This document shows positions 37,430-45,715 of a stretch of DNA of 64,000 nt, in pieces. This DNA is from Clostridiales bacterium (GTDB lineage: Bacteria; Bacillota; Clostridia; Oscillospirales; Oscillospiraceae). The stretch is from contig JALFAD010000059.1 in NCBI GenBank assembly GCA_022772525.1, forward strand, positions 1 through 64,000, given 5' to 3'. Position 1 is the first letter of the stretch. Each line of letters begins with the position of its first letter. Under the pieces are notes generated by a model. The model worked only from the letters and a program-made list of their open reading frames with translations. It searched no databases and was not told the origin of the DNA. The translations under genes and the position numbers were made by a program.

Positions 37430-38386
37430 TTATCTGTCTGCAACGTCAGGTCGTGCCTCAATATTTGTCTGCCGCACCAGATAGATGGGCCGGTGCTTGG
37501 TTTCCAGATAGGTCTTTGCCAGATACTGGCCTACAACGCCGATGCCCAGCATCTGAATGCCGCTGAGCAACAGCATGATACACACCAACGAAGGCCAGCC
37601 GGAGGTGGGATCCCCGAATACCAGCGTCCGCACAATGACCACAACGATCATCACCAGTGCCAGTGCGCAGCAGATCAGGCCAAACACCGAGGAAATCACC
37701 AGCGGCGTTGTGGAGAAGGCTACGATTCCCTCGATGGCATACAGGAACAGCTTCCAGAAGCTCCACTTGGTCTCCCCGGCGACCCGCTCGATGTTCTCAT
37801 ACTCCAGCCACTTTTTCTTAAAACCGATCCAGCCGAAAATGCCCTTGGAGAACCGGTTGTACTCCCCCATGGACAAAATCGCCTCTACCACCTGACGGCT
37901 CATCATCTGGAAATCCCGGGCGCCGTCCACGATCTCCGCGTCGGACATTTTGTTGATGAGCCTATAGAACATTCTGGCAAAGAAGGACCGGATCGGCGGC
38001 TCTCCCTTCCGGGTCACGCGGCGGGAACCGACGCAGTCATAGCCCTCCTCCTTGATGGAGCGGTACATTTCCGGCAGCAGTGCGGGAGGATCCTGCAAAT
38101 CCGCGTCCATGATGACCACGTAATCCCCCGTGGCGTTCTCCAGGCCCGCATAGATACCCGCCTCCTTGCCGAAGTTTCGGGAGAAGGAGATGTACTTCAC
38201 CCTGCTGTCCCGGCGGGAAAGCGCCACTATTTTCTCCAATGTTCCATCCCGGGAGCCGTCGTCGATAAACAGGAATTCAAATTCCACGCCGCGCATCTGC
38301 TCCGCTACGCTGGTGACCGCAGCGAAAAAAAGTTCCAGCGCCGGTTCCTCATTATAGCAGGGCACCGCAATTGAAATCTTATCCAT
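37430..38386 (-). CDS. family 2 glycosyltransferase (GtrB/dolichyl-P-mannose synthase type)
   Basis: 318 residues. The cytoplasmic GT-A domain has IAVPCYNEEPALE at the start, FIDDGSRDGT and the DXD-like VIMDADLQDPP. Two C-terminal membrane helices (about 232-258 and 265-290) match bactoprenyl-phosphate glycosyltransferases. It likely makes an undecaprenyl-phosphate-linked sugar for transfer outside the cell. The divergent neighbour encodes a multi-pass membrane protein that might use such a donor, but no link is shown by overlap or co-transcription. Confidence 0.9.
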   Translation of the reverse strand: MDKISIAVPCYNEEPALELFFAAVTSVAEQMRGVEFEFLFIDDGSRDGTLEKIVALSRRDSRVKYISFSRNFGKEAGIYAGLENATGDYVVIMDADLQDPPALLPEMYRSIKEEGYDCVGSRRVTRKGEPPIRSFFARMFYRLINKMSDAEIVDGARDFQMMSRQVVEAILSMGEYNRFSKGIFGWIGFKKKWLEYENIERVAGETKWSFWKLFLYAIEGIVAFSTTPLVISSVFGLICCALALVMIVVVIVRTLVFGDPTSGWPSLVCIMLLLSGIQMLGIGVVGQYLAKTYLETKHRPIYLVRQTNIEARPDVADR

Positions 38387-38461
38387 GCTCTTTCACCCTT
38401 TCCGCGTTTTTTGTATTATACATCCGTTCTCACCCTTTGGCAACACGGAGGGCGAAAATAC

Positions 38462-38490
38462 TTGACAAACCGTGAGAAATGTTTTATCCT
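38462..38490 (+). promoter_or_regulatory. promoter for polytopic membrane protein
   Basis: TTGACA, a 17-bp spacer and TATCCT, 27 bases before the start codon. Confidence 0.8.
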
Positions 38491-38516
38491 TTTTTAGGCT
38501 GAAAGGAGAATACTTT

Positions 38517-40025
38517 ATGGAGAAAAAGGCTCAAAAGCTGCCTTACGGCGCTTTCTTTCTATTGATTTTCGCGTTTCTCTTCGTCTGGTTTACCAGAATA
38601 CACCCTCTGATTCCCTTTGATGGAGATGACTGGTCCTATCTTGCGTATGCCCGTCTTGCCACTCCCATCTGGGGCGAATGGAATCCATCAAAGGTGTTTC
38701 CCGAGGTTCTGTATCCCTTTTTTGCCACCATCGCGGCGCATGCCCTGACACCCCTTACCGGAGATTACATCACAGCCCAGACAATCATGCACGCGTTCGT
38801 GGTCAGCGCCGCCATTACCGGATACCTGTGGTGCTTCGCCTGCCTGATGCGCAGAGTATTCTCCTGTTCCCGGGCAACCACCGCAATTCTCTCTGTTCTC
38901 TTCTTTGCTCTGCATTTTCTGGTCTTCCGTACGGAGGAAGAAAACAACCTGTATCTTTTCCACTGCGTCTCGGTAAACTGCTACTATAACTATCTGCTCC
39001 CGATGCTGCTCAACGCCTCCTGTGTCATGCTTCTTCTGGCAAACCCCAGGGCGGACGCGTTCCTGCGCACCGGAAGGCCGGAAATCATTGGTCTCGTATA
39101 TGTGATTGTCTATCTGGCAATCTTCTCCAGTCTGCCCGCCAGCGGCATTCTCGCGGCACACGCCGGGAGCTGTCTTCTGCTGGAACTGATTCGTCAGAGG
39201 AAACACTTCCGATTCCGGGCATTTCTGCGGGATAACTGCTTCCATGCCGGAATTCTCGCCGCATGGCTGATCAGCGCGGTATTTGAGCTGAGCGGCGGCC
39301 GCGCCGGAAGCGCCATGGCTGGCGGCTCCCTCCTGAGCCGACTGCATCAGACCTGTTTTCTGCTAAAAACCGCGCTGCTGGAAAGTAACCGGCTTTTCCT
39401 TGTTTTCTCCGGCATCGTGGTGCTCGCCGCCATGGTGTGTATGCTGTTCAGCGGCGGCGTCCGCAGTCTGGAACCGAAGCTGGCTTCGGTTCTGGGAACC
39501 ATCCTGATCTCTACAGCCGCGGTTTTCGTCTACATGATTCTGCTCTGCGCCGCAGTGGGCCCGGCAAAGATCTCCGCCTGCGAGTATCTTTTCGTAATCT
39601 ATTTTCACATTCTTCTACTGGTGCTGCTGGCGCTGGGGTATCTGGTGGGACGCTTTCCCAAGCTGATGCTGGTTCTGCCGCTGCTTACCCTGTTTCTTGT
39701 CTCCAGCATTAACACCGGAGGGAACACCTTCCGGGATTCCAACACCTGTGAGCTGCCCGCTGAAACGTGCGGCGCGCTCAGCCGGTACATTGTAGGGCAG
39801 TTTCAGGCTGCTGATGCCGCTGGCAGGCAGGAGATGACACTGTACGTCCCCCAATTTACCGCCGACCCCGAGACGGAGGATAACTGGCCCTGCAGTCTGT
39901 TCCTGATGCAGCGCATTCCCGGCACGCTGTATGCCCACGGGATAACCAGTCAGCGAATCGACATTGCCATCGTGGTTGATCCCGCTGTGAACCGCCTGCT
40001 CCATATTCCACTGCCAGATAAATAA
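38517..40025 (+). CDS. polytopic membrane protein, DUF6056-like
   Basis: 502 residues with about ten to eleven membrane helices. After the first helix comes an extracellular acidic loop IHPLIPFDGDDWSYLAYAR, resembling the Asp-rich first loop of GT-C glycosyltransferases and DUF6056 proteins. It ends in a soluble domain (PQFTADPETEDNWPC...). A GT-C role using a lipid-linked sugar would suit the adjacent divergent glycosyltransferase, but this is inference. The ATG at 38517 follows AAAGGAG; the track start is upstream of this site. Confidence 0.6.
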   Translation: MEKKAQKLPYGAFFLLIFAFLFVWFTRIHPLIPFDGDDWSYLAYARLATPIWGEWNPSKVFPEVLYPFFATIAAHALTPLTGDYITAQTIMHAFVVSAAITGYLWCFACLMRRVFSCSRATTAILSVLFFALHFLVFRTEEENNLYLFHCVSVNCYYNYLLPMLLNASCVMLLLANPRADAFLRTGRPEIIGLVYVIVYLAIFSSLPASGILAAHAGSCLLLELIRQRKHFRFRAFLRDNCFHAGILAAWLISAVFELSGGRAGSAMAGGSLLSRLHQTCFLLKTALLESNRLFLVFSGIVVLAAMVCMLFSGGVRSLEPKLASVLGTILISTAAVFVYMILLCAAVGPAKISACEYLFVIYFHILLLVLLALGYLVGRFPKLMLVLPLLTLFLVSSINTGGNTFRDSNTCELPAETCGALSRYIVGQFQAADAAGRQEMTLYVPQFTADPETEDNWPCSLFLMQRIPGTLYAHGITSQRIDIAIVVDPAVNRLLHIPLPDK

Positions 40026-40030
40026 CGGAA

Positions 40031-40075
40031 TTCCCCCTGTTTACCAGCTTTTTCGGCAAACAGGGGGATTTTTAT
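40031..40075 (+). terminator. terminator after DUF6056-like gene
   Basis: TTCCCCCTGTTT and AAACAGGGGGATT form the stem, followed by TTTATT. Confidence 0.85.
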
Positions 40076-40569
40076 TCTCTTTGGTACAGTTTTTGCAGCA
40101 GTTTCCGCATTGGTTCAAACAGCAGCAGCGCCAGAATAAAGTTACCGGCGCAGTGGGCAATGTCAAAGGGAATGCCGGACACCCACCGGGTCAGCGCATA
40201 GGAAAAGCCGCCGATAAACACATCCACAATGCCGCACAGCGCGCCGAATGACAGCCCGAAGCCGCCGGACAGCAGCGCCCAGCCCAGTCTGCCCTGCATC
40301 CGGCGTAGGCAATACGCCGCCACGCCCAGCACCGCCCAGATATACAGGTAATTGATGTTCCACAGGCTGATTCCGTAGAACAAAACCTCCAGCAGCACAT
40401 ACAGGTAGACGGGATAGACCCACTTTTTTCCGAACACCACCGCGAAAAGCATAACGCACAGGCTCACCGGCTCGATATTCGGCAGAAAGCTCATCACATA
40501 CTTTGCCGCGAAGGTCATAGCCCCCAGCACCGCGAACAGCACCAGTTCCCGGACGGTCAGCTTACCCAA
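40072..40569 (-). CDS. ECF transporter S component, ligand unknown
   Basis: 165-residue membrane protein with about five to six helices. The segment ELVLFAVLGAMTFAAKYVM and NIEPVSLCVMLFAVVFG typify a family of ECF substrate-binding components. The start is a TTG at 40569 lying inside the end of the upstream DUF4430 gene (ATTGGGTAA), so translation is coupled. The track start inside that gene is rejected. The pair suggests that an anchored DUF4430 protein hands a vitamin-like ligand to this importer. No ATPase or T component is adjacent, as usual for group II ECF systems. Confidence 0.8.
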   Translation of the reverse strand: MGKLTVRELVLFAVLGAMTFAAKYVMSFLPNIEPVSLCVMLFAVVFGKKWVYPVYLYVLLEVLFYGISLWNINYLYIWAVLGVAAYCLRRMQGRLGWALLSGGFGLSFGALCGIVDVFIGGFSYALTRWVSGIPFDIAHCAGNFILALLLFEPMRKLLQKLYQRE

Positions 40570-40954
40570 TGGTGTACACCAGCCGGAAGCTGTCCCCATC
40601 CTTCACCGGGGTGGAATCCGCGCCGGTGACGGCATAGTCCTCCCCCACGTACAGCGCCCAGTAGCTCTGGTTCTCATTCCAGTCCGCCTTTTCACCGTCC
40701 ACCGCAGAAATGGTCAGGCCATAGGGGCCGTCCTCGCCCTCCACCAGGCCTTCCGCCAGCAGAACAGGGCCCAGATATTCCGCATCGGTGTGATACTGGA
40801 ACTGTTTCTCGCTGCCATCGGCGTGAACCACCGTCACGCTTATGGTCTTGGCGCCCGCTTCCGTTGTGGGACGGGCCGCAAAATATACGCCTGCCAGAAT
40901 GGCTGCCAGCGCCACCAGCACAGCCGCCGCAATCAAGGTCTTCTTATTTTTCAA
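40562..40954 (-). CDS. membrane-anchored DUF4430 domain protein
   Basis: 130 residues. One N-terminal membrane segment (about 6-26) is followed by an extracellular DUF4430 domain (AEYLGPVLLAEGLVEGEDGPYGLTISAVDGEKADW, ending WALYVGEDYAVTGADSTPVKDGDSFRLVYT). The domain also forms part of transcobalamin-like cobalamin-binding proteins. With the coupled ECF S component, a role in capturing a corrinoid or other vitamin is plausible but unproven. Confidence 0.82.
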   Translation of the reverse strand: MKNKKTLIAAAVLVALAAILAGVYFAARPTTEAGAKTISVTVVHADGSEKQFQYHTDAEYLGPVLLAEGLVEGEDGPYGLTISAVDGEKADWNENQSYWALYVGEDYAVTGADSTPVKDGDSFRLVYTIG

Positions 40955-40975
40955 AACACATTCCTCCCTTTCTGC

Positions 40976-41602
40976 TCAGCAGCACAGAAACATCCCCCGT
41001 CCGCCGCAGCAGAACAGGTTTACCAGGTAGCACAGGCACAGGTTCATGCAGGGGTTGCCGCCCATGGAAAAGCCACGGAAGTTTCCGGCGGTCTGGCGGT
41101 AGTCCGCGCCGCCGTGTTCCATGCGGTTCAGGGCGTTCAGGTACTCCGGGTTGTTCGGATCCATACTCACCGCCCGGCGGATGTGCTCCATAGCTGTAAC
41201 CTGATTGCCCAGCCCGTCATTGGCAAGGGCGCTGAGGTAGTACCACCGGGCGTCCCGCTGGGTAGCATTGTCCAGCGTATTCAGTGCCTCCTGGAACCTG
41301 CCAAAGCGGATGTACTGAGCGGCTGCCTGCTGATACTGGTCGTCGTTCGACTCAGGCCTGCTCTGCTGGCGGTAGCCGCCGAAGGGATCGTAGCCGTAGC
41401 CGCCGGGCTGAGGCTGGGCCTTCTCCGGGTTCTTGATCTGCTCGTAGGCAGCGTTGACCTCCTGCATTTTGCGGGCTGCCTCCTGATCTCCGGGGTTCAG
41501 GTCGGGGTGGTATTTCTTTGCCAGCTTTCGATATGCCTGCTTGATTTCTTCGTCAGTGGCGTCACGGCTGATGCCCAGAACCTTATACGGATCGTCAATC
41601 AT
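40976..41602 (-). CDS. DnaJ-domain protein with Cys-rich tail
   Basis: 208 residues. The N-terminal J domain (about 1-60: [33 protein letters not shown]) has the HPD motif needed to stimulate DnaK. The middle is TPR-like helical (about 88-165). The tail contains seven cysteines in about 25 residues (CMNLCLCY ... FCC ... LCC), partly hydrophobic, possibly for membrane insertion or metal binding. It lacks the zinc-finger domain of true DnaJ. The start overlaps the end of the DUF5685 gene by eight bases, so the two products are probably functionally linked. Confidence 0.85.
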   Translation of the reverse strand: MIDDPYKVLGISRDATDEEIKQAYRKLAKKYHPDLNPGDQEAARKMQEVNAAYEQIKNPEKAQPQPGGYGYDPFGGYRQQSRPESNDDQYQQAAAQYIRFGRFQEALNTLDNATQRDARWYYLSALANDGLGNQVTAMEHIRRAVSMDPNNPEYLNALNRMEHGGADYRQTAGNFRGFSMGGNPCMNLCLCYLVNLFCCGGRGMFLCC

Positions 41603-42422
41603 GGCGTTCCTCCTCTTTTCGCTTTCCTCTGTAGTTTACCCAAACGCCGCTGTAGAGAATATTGTCAAGCAACTGCTTGTCCTGCACCAGTGGCAGCTTT
41701 TCAAATTCCGCCGTGCACCGGCCCATGGTCAGCACCAGATAGTCCTCCCACCGGGCCCAGTTTTTTTCCTCGCCCCGGGCAAGGAAGGGGTTATATTTCC
41801 CCCTGCGCTTGTCCTTATCATAGTCCAGTTCCGCGTCCAGCAGATAGATAAACCGTCCCAGTGCGTTGCCCATTTTTCGCAGGATTGGCGCCCACCAATC
41901 CTCCCGCACCACCAGCAGCTCCCCCATCAGCTCGCCGAAAGCCCCTGCCGGCTGGTCCGGGTTGGGGCAGTTTTCCTTTTCCAGCGCCGACAGCTCGTCA
42001 ATGCTCTTTTTGATTGCCTGGCACTGACGGGGCCAGCGGCTTTCGATGTCGGGCAGATGGGGTTCGTAGGCCTGCGCCATCCATTTTGCCGTCCGTTTCC
42101 CGTCATCCTGCCAGTCATCCAGACAGTTATAGTAGGCCAGCGCCACATTCATGTCCGCCGCGTAACGGATATAGTCGTTGTCCAGCCAGTCCCGCCGGGT
42201 GATGGGATGGAGGGCGCAGCTGTTTTTGCCGCTGTCCTCCTCCGGCTCGTACAGGCTCATCAGCAGCAGCGCCAGAAACGCCATATCGTAGCTCAATCCC
42301 AGCCGGGACAGCTGTCCGGACTGCTCCCGAATCCGGCGGCAGATACCGCAGTACACCGCGCTGTAGCGGCGCTGCTGCTCTTTTGTCAGCTCCCGAAGGC
42401 TGGCCGTTACATAACCAAACAT
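41595..42422 (-). CDS. DUF5685 family protein
   Basis: 275-residue, largely helical protein beginning [17 protein letters not shown], with an early cysteine pair in YCGICRRI. The central motifs [16 protein letters not shown] and [23 protein letters not shown] have an Asp-rich character reminiscent of prenyltransferase-type helical folds. That similarity is only visual. Function unknown. GGAGGGG precedes the ATG, and the gene is translationally coupled to the DnaJ-domain gene. Confidence 0.75.
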   Translation of the reverse strand: MFGYVTASLRELTKEQQRRYSAVYCGICRRIREQSGQLSRLGLSYDMAFLALLLMSLYEPEEDSGKNSCALHPITRRDWLDNDYIRYAADMNVALAYYNCLDDWQDDGKRTAKWMAQAYEPHLPDIESRWPRQCQAIKKSIDELSALEKENCPNPDQPAGAFGELMGELLVVREDWWAPILRKMGNALGRFIYLLDAELDYDKDKRRGKYNPFLARGEEKNWARWEDYLVLTMGRCTAEFEKLPLVQDKQLLDNILYSGVWVNYRGKRKEEERHD

Positions 42423-42501
42423 ACCATTCCCCTCCTTTTGGGGATAATCTTACCGAAATTGTGTGAACAGAACGTAAACACCCCAAAAATTTACAATTTT
42501 T

Positions 42502-43326
42502 TCACTGCTGATTCAGGTAGTGATTCAGCGCGCCGCCGTAAAACAGGATGCTCAGGCAGCAGTACAGCCACAGCATTCCCAGCGCCACCGCGTAAATCGA
42601 CCCAAAAATGTTGGAATAGCTGTTGAAATTTTCCACGTAAATGGAGAAAAGGTCGGAAAACACCAGCCAGCCGATGGAGGACAAGATACCGCCCGGCAAA
42701 CTGTCCGCAAAGCGGTTGCGCTGGTTGGGCAGAACCATGAACATCAGCGTGAAAATCAGGCTCTGCAGAATTAACAGAAAGAAAAAGCGCAGATCAATCA
42801 GATCCATCAGAAAAATCACGACTCCGTTGTCCACCATGCTCAGCCAGCCCAGAAGGGTATTGCCGAACACGTGCAGAAACAATGTCAGCAGCAGCACCAG
42901 CCCAAAGAGGAAGGTATACACTACGCTGATGCCCCGGGTGTAGAGCCAGCCCCGATCCTCCCAAACGTCATACACCGCGTTCAGTCCCCGCAGCAGGCCG
43001 AACACGCCCCGGCTGGCAGACCACAGCGCCGTCAGAGCAGACAGGCCCAGCACCGTGCCGGTGGAATTGGCCCAGGTGCTGTAGACCAGCTCCTCCACCG
43101 TATCCGTCAGCGCATGGGGCAGGAAAGCGTCTATCAGCGCCACCAGTGTCTCCACCTGGATGCCCGTAAACCGCAGAATGCTCAGGAGCATCAGCAGCGC
43201 CGGGAAGACAGACAGAATGATAAAATATCCGGCATAGGCCGCGTGCAGCGGGATCTGTTTTTCCCGGATCGAGAGATATGCGTCCACGGCTTTTCCGATC
43301 AGACCGCCTTTGGGAATTTTACTCAT
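42502..43326 (-). CDS. YihY/BrkB family membrane protein
   Basis: 274 residues with six membrane helices. Family motifs include HAAYAGYFIILSVFPALLMLLS in helix 1, LSALTALWSASRGVFGLLRGLNAVYDV, and a C-terminal SIYAVALGMLWLYCCLSILFYGGALNHYL. Despite the old ribonuclease BN label, the family is an integral membrane protein of unknown transport role. The ATG at 43326 with GGGGGA is favoured over the track start six codons upstream. Confidence 0.9.
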   Translation of the reverse strand: MSKIPKGGLIGKAVDAYLSIREKQIPLHAAYAGYFIILSVFPALLMLLSILRFTGIQVETLVALIDAFLPHALTDTVEELVYSTWANSTGTVLGLSALTALWSASRGVFGLLRGLNAVYDVWEDRGWLYTRGISVVYTFLFGLVLLLTLFLHVFGNTLLGWLSMVDNGVVIFLMDLIDLRFFFLLILQSLIFTLMFMVLPNQRNRFADSLPGGILSSIGWLVFSDLFSIYVENFNSYSNIFGSIYAVALGMLWLYCCLSILFYGGALNHYLNQQ

Positions 43327-43419
43327 CCGATTCCCCCATTTCACGAAAAGGACACAGCCCGCCGCCTTCTTTGGCAGCGGGCTGACCGATTATCACGAAA
43401 TATGTGAAATTGAAACCAA

Positions 43420-43582
43420 TGGAAGCTCTGATGAAGCCGACAAGAGCTGGCAGCGGAAGATTTTGGCACAGGCGAAAGCTTGGAAAGCAGAGGAATACTT
43501 TGTGTATTTCCTGCTTTTCAAGCTGCGCGGCTGGGGCAAAAGATTCGCTGCCCAGCCGCAGGCGGTTTCGTCAGAGTTTCCA
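43420..43582. repeat. MITE-like element with CTCTGA termini, copy 1
   Basis: 163 bp bounded by TGGAAGCTCTGATGAAG and TTTCGTCAGAGTTTCCA, imperfect inverted repeats of each other. The interior (GAATACTTTGTGTATTTCC, GGCTGGGGCAAAAG) is shared with copy 2 at 51.7 kb. No full-length gene inside. The rest of 43327-43419 contains only a GC-rich hairpin (AGCCCGC/GCGGGCT). Confidence 0.8.
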
Positions 43583-43589
43583 TAAAATA

Positions 43590-45221
43590 TTATTCCGCGG
43601 AAATCAGATAGTAGTACACCGGCTGACCGCCGCTGAGCAGATTTACGTCCGCATTGGGGCAGATGTCCGCGAAGATGTCCGCCGCCTTCTGGGCATGCTT
43701 CTCCTTCACGTCCTCGCCGTAGTAGATGGTGACGTACTCCTTGCCCTCGTCCCGAACCTTCTCCGCCAGAGATTTCAGCAGCACCTTTATGTCCCGGCTG
43801 GTGCCGAAGAGCTGGCTGCCGTAGAGGGCCAGATAATCGCCCTCGTGGATGTCGTAGCCGTCAAAGTCAGAGTTCCGGGCGGCGTAGGTGATCTGCATGG
43901 TGTCCACGGCGCCCAGCGCCTCGGTCAGCGCATCGGTATTCTCCTCCACACTGCCCTCGGGATTGAAGCCCAGCATGGCGGTGACGCCCTGGGGTACGGT
44001 TTTGGAGGGAATCACCACCACGTGCTTGGGAGTCAACGCATCCACCTGCTCTGCCGCCATGATGATGTTCTTGTTGTTGGGCAGGACGAATACGGTCTCC
44101 GCGGGAACACGGTTGACCGCCTCCAGAATATCCTGGGTGCTGGGGTTCATGGTCTGACCGCCGGAAATGATCTGGTCAACGCCCAGATTGAGGAACACAT
44201 CCGCAAGGCCCGCGCCGGCGCAGACGGAAACCACGCCCATAGCCTTTTCCGGCTCGGCAATCTTGGGCTCCTTCTCGCTTTCGGTCATGACCTTCTCGGT
44301 GTGCTGCAGACGCATATTCTCGATTTTCACGGTGACAAAGGAGCCGTAGGTCAGAGCCTCACTCAGCGCCTTGCCGGGATCGTTGGTATGCACGTGCACC
44401 TTGATGATCTCATCGTCGTCCACAAGCACCAGACTGTCGCCCAGCTGGCTGAGGAAGGCGCGCAAATCCTCGGGATTCTTGTCGTTCTCCCGGTCAATGA
44501 TGAACTCGGTGCAGTAGGTAAAGGTGATGTCCTCGGTGTTAAAGTCGGAGAAATCCGCCGCTTCCTTCACGGCGGTGCCTTCGCCGGCGCTCTCCAGAAC
44601 CACGTCCTCACCCTGCATGGAAGACAGCATGGCTTCCAGCGCGGTGACCCAGCCCTTGCCGCCGGCGTCCACGACGCCAGCCTTCTTCAAAACGGGATTC
44701 TGGTTCACGGTGTTGGCCAGCGCTGCCTTCGCTTCCTCAATGGCGGCTGCCTGAACGAACTCGATGAAGTTATTCTCCTGCGCCGCGTCCTGTGCCTTAG
44801 CGGCAGCCAGACGGGCCACGGTCAGAATGGTGCCCTCGGCGGGCTTCATAACCGCCTTGTAGGCGGCATCCACGCCCTCCTGCAGAGCTTCGGCCCACAG
44901 CACGCCGTCGCAGTACTCCAGCCCCTTCAGCTTCCGGGAAATGCCCCGGAACAGCAGGGACAGGATCACGCCGGAGTTACCCCGGGCGCCCCGCAGCATG
45001 GCGGAAGCGGCGATTTTCGCGGCAGTCCCCAGGTCCGGATCCTCCGCCTTGCGAAGGTCGGAAGCGGCGGCGTTGATGGTCATGGACATATTTGTGCCGG
45101 TGTCGCCGTCGGGAACCGGGAATACATTCAGCTCGTTCAAAGCCTGCTTATTGATCTCTATGGCAGCTGCCGCGCTGATAATCATTCTGCGCAGATCAGC
45201 GCCACCCACAGTTTGTTTCAA
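43590..45221 (-). CDS. fakA: DAK2/FakA family fatty acid kinase-like protein
   Basis: 543 residues. The N-terminal DAK phosphatase/kinase domain (NELNVFPVPDGDTGTNMSMT) has the Asp-rich nucleotide/metal motif and LLRGARGNSGVILSLLFRG. A middle domain and a C-terminal DegV-like EDD region follow. FakA phosphorylates fatty acids presented by FakB (DegV) proteins; no fakB is in the window. The start is a TTG at 45221 spaced seven bases from GGAGGT. It lies directly downstream of the Asp23-family yloU gene, the arrangement seen in many Firmicutes. Confidence 0.9.
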   Translation of the reverse strand: MKQTVGGADLRRMIISAAAAIEINKQALNELNVFPVPDGDTGTNMSMTINAAASDLRKAEDPDLGTAAKIAASAMLRGARGNSGVILSLLFRGISRKLKGLEYCDGVLWAEALQEGVDAAYKAVMKPAEGTILTVARLAAAKAQDAAQENNFIEFVQAAAIEEAKAALANTVNQNPVLKKAGVVDAGGKGWVTALEAMLSSMQGEDVVLESAGEGTAVKEAADFSDFNTEDITFTYCTEFIIDRENDKNPEDLRAFLSQLGDSLVLVDDDEIIKVHVHTNDPGKALSEALTYGSFVTVKIENMRLQHTEKVMTESEKEPKIAEPEKAMGVVSVCAGAGLADVFLNLGVDQIISGGQTMNPSTQDILEAVNRVPAETVFVLPNNKNIIMAAEQVDALTPKHVVVIPSKTVPQGVTAMLGFNPEGSVEENTDALTEALGAVDTMQITYAARNSDFDGYDIHEGDYLALYGSQLFGTSRDIKVLLKSLAEKVRDEGKEYVTIYYGEDVKEKHAQKAADIFADICPNADVNLLSGGQPVYYYLISAE

Positions 45222-45239
45222 TTTTTTTACCTCCGATAC

Positions 45240-45590
45240 TTAACCGATCATCATGGAATCGATATAGACATTCACTTCCCGCACCTCGGTACCGGTGCAC
45301 TCGGTGACCTGATGGCGCACTTCCTCAATGATGGATTCGCCCACAGCGTTCATGTTGACGTTATCCACCACAATGTGCAGATCGATGGAAATGGATCCGT
45401 CCTCATTGAACTGAACCTTGACACCCTTGCCCACAGACTCCTTGCGCAGCAGGTGATACACGCCGTCGGTCAGGCTGCGGGCAGCCATGCCCTTCACGCC
45501 GAAGCAGTTGGCGGCGGCGGTTCCCACGATATCGGTGTATACATTGGTGCTCACATTGACGCTACCGTTTTCATTCGCGTGACGTACCAT
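45240..45590 (-). CDS. yloU: Asp23/Gls24 family protein (YloU)
   Basis: 116-residue small alpha/beta protein with the family pattern SVNVSTNVYTDIVGTAAANCFGVKGMA and the C-terminal EVREVNVYIDSM. Asp23 proteins associate with the cytoplasmic membrane face and envelope stress, though the exact role is unknown. TTTGGAGGT precedes the ATG. It is 18 bases upstream of fakA and co-transcribed. Confidence 0.9.
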   Translation of the reverse strand: MVRHANENGSVNVSTNVYTDIVGTAAANCFGVKGMAARSLTDGVYHLLRKESVGKGVKVQFNEDGSISIDLHIVVDNVNMNAVGESIIEEVRHQVTECTGTEVREVNVYIDSMMIG

Positions 45591-45620
45591 ATTTTACAAC
45601 CTCCAAAGTTTTAAGATGGG

Positions 45621-45710
45621 AGATACCAGAGATACAGGATACATAGATACAAGATAATGTCCGCTTTCTGCCAGAATATCTTGTATCTTATATCTTGTAT
45701 CTCAGTATCT
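45621..45710. repeat. palindrome built of GATACAA-like units
   Basis: AGATACCAGAGATACAGGAT, ACATAGATACAAGATA on the left is mirrored by TATCTTGTATCTTATATCTT, GTATCTCAGTATCT on the right. It fills the gap between the gpmI stop and yloU. Reiterated 7-8-base units distinguish it from a normal terminator. Confidence 0.7.
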
Positions 45711-45715
45711 TTCCG

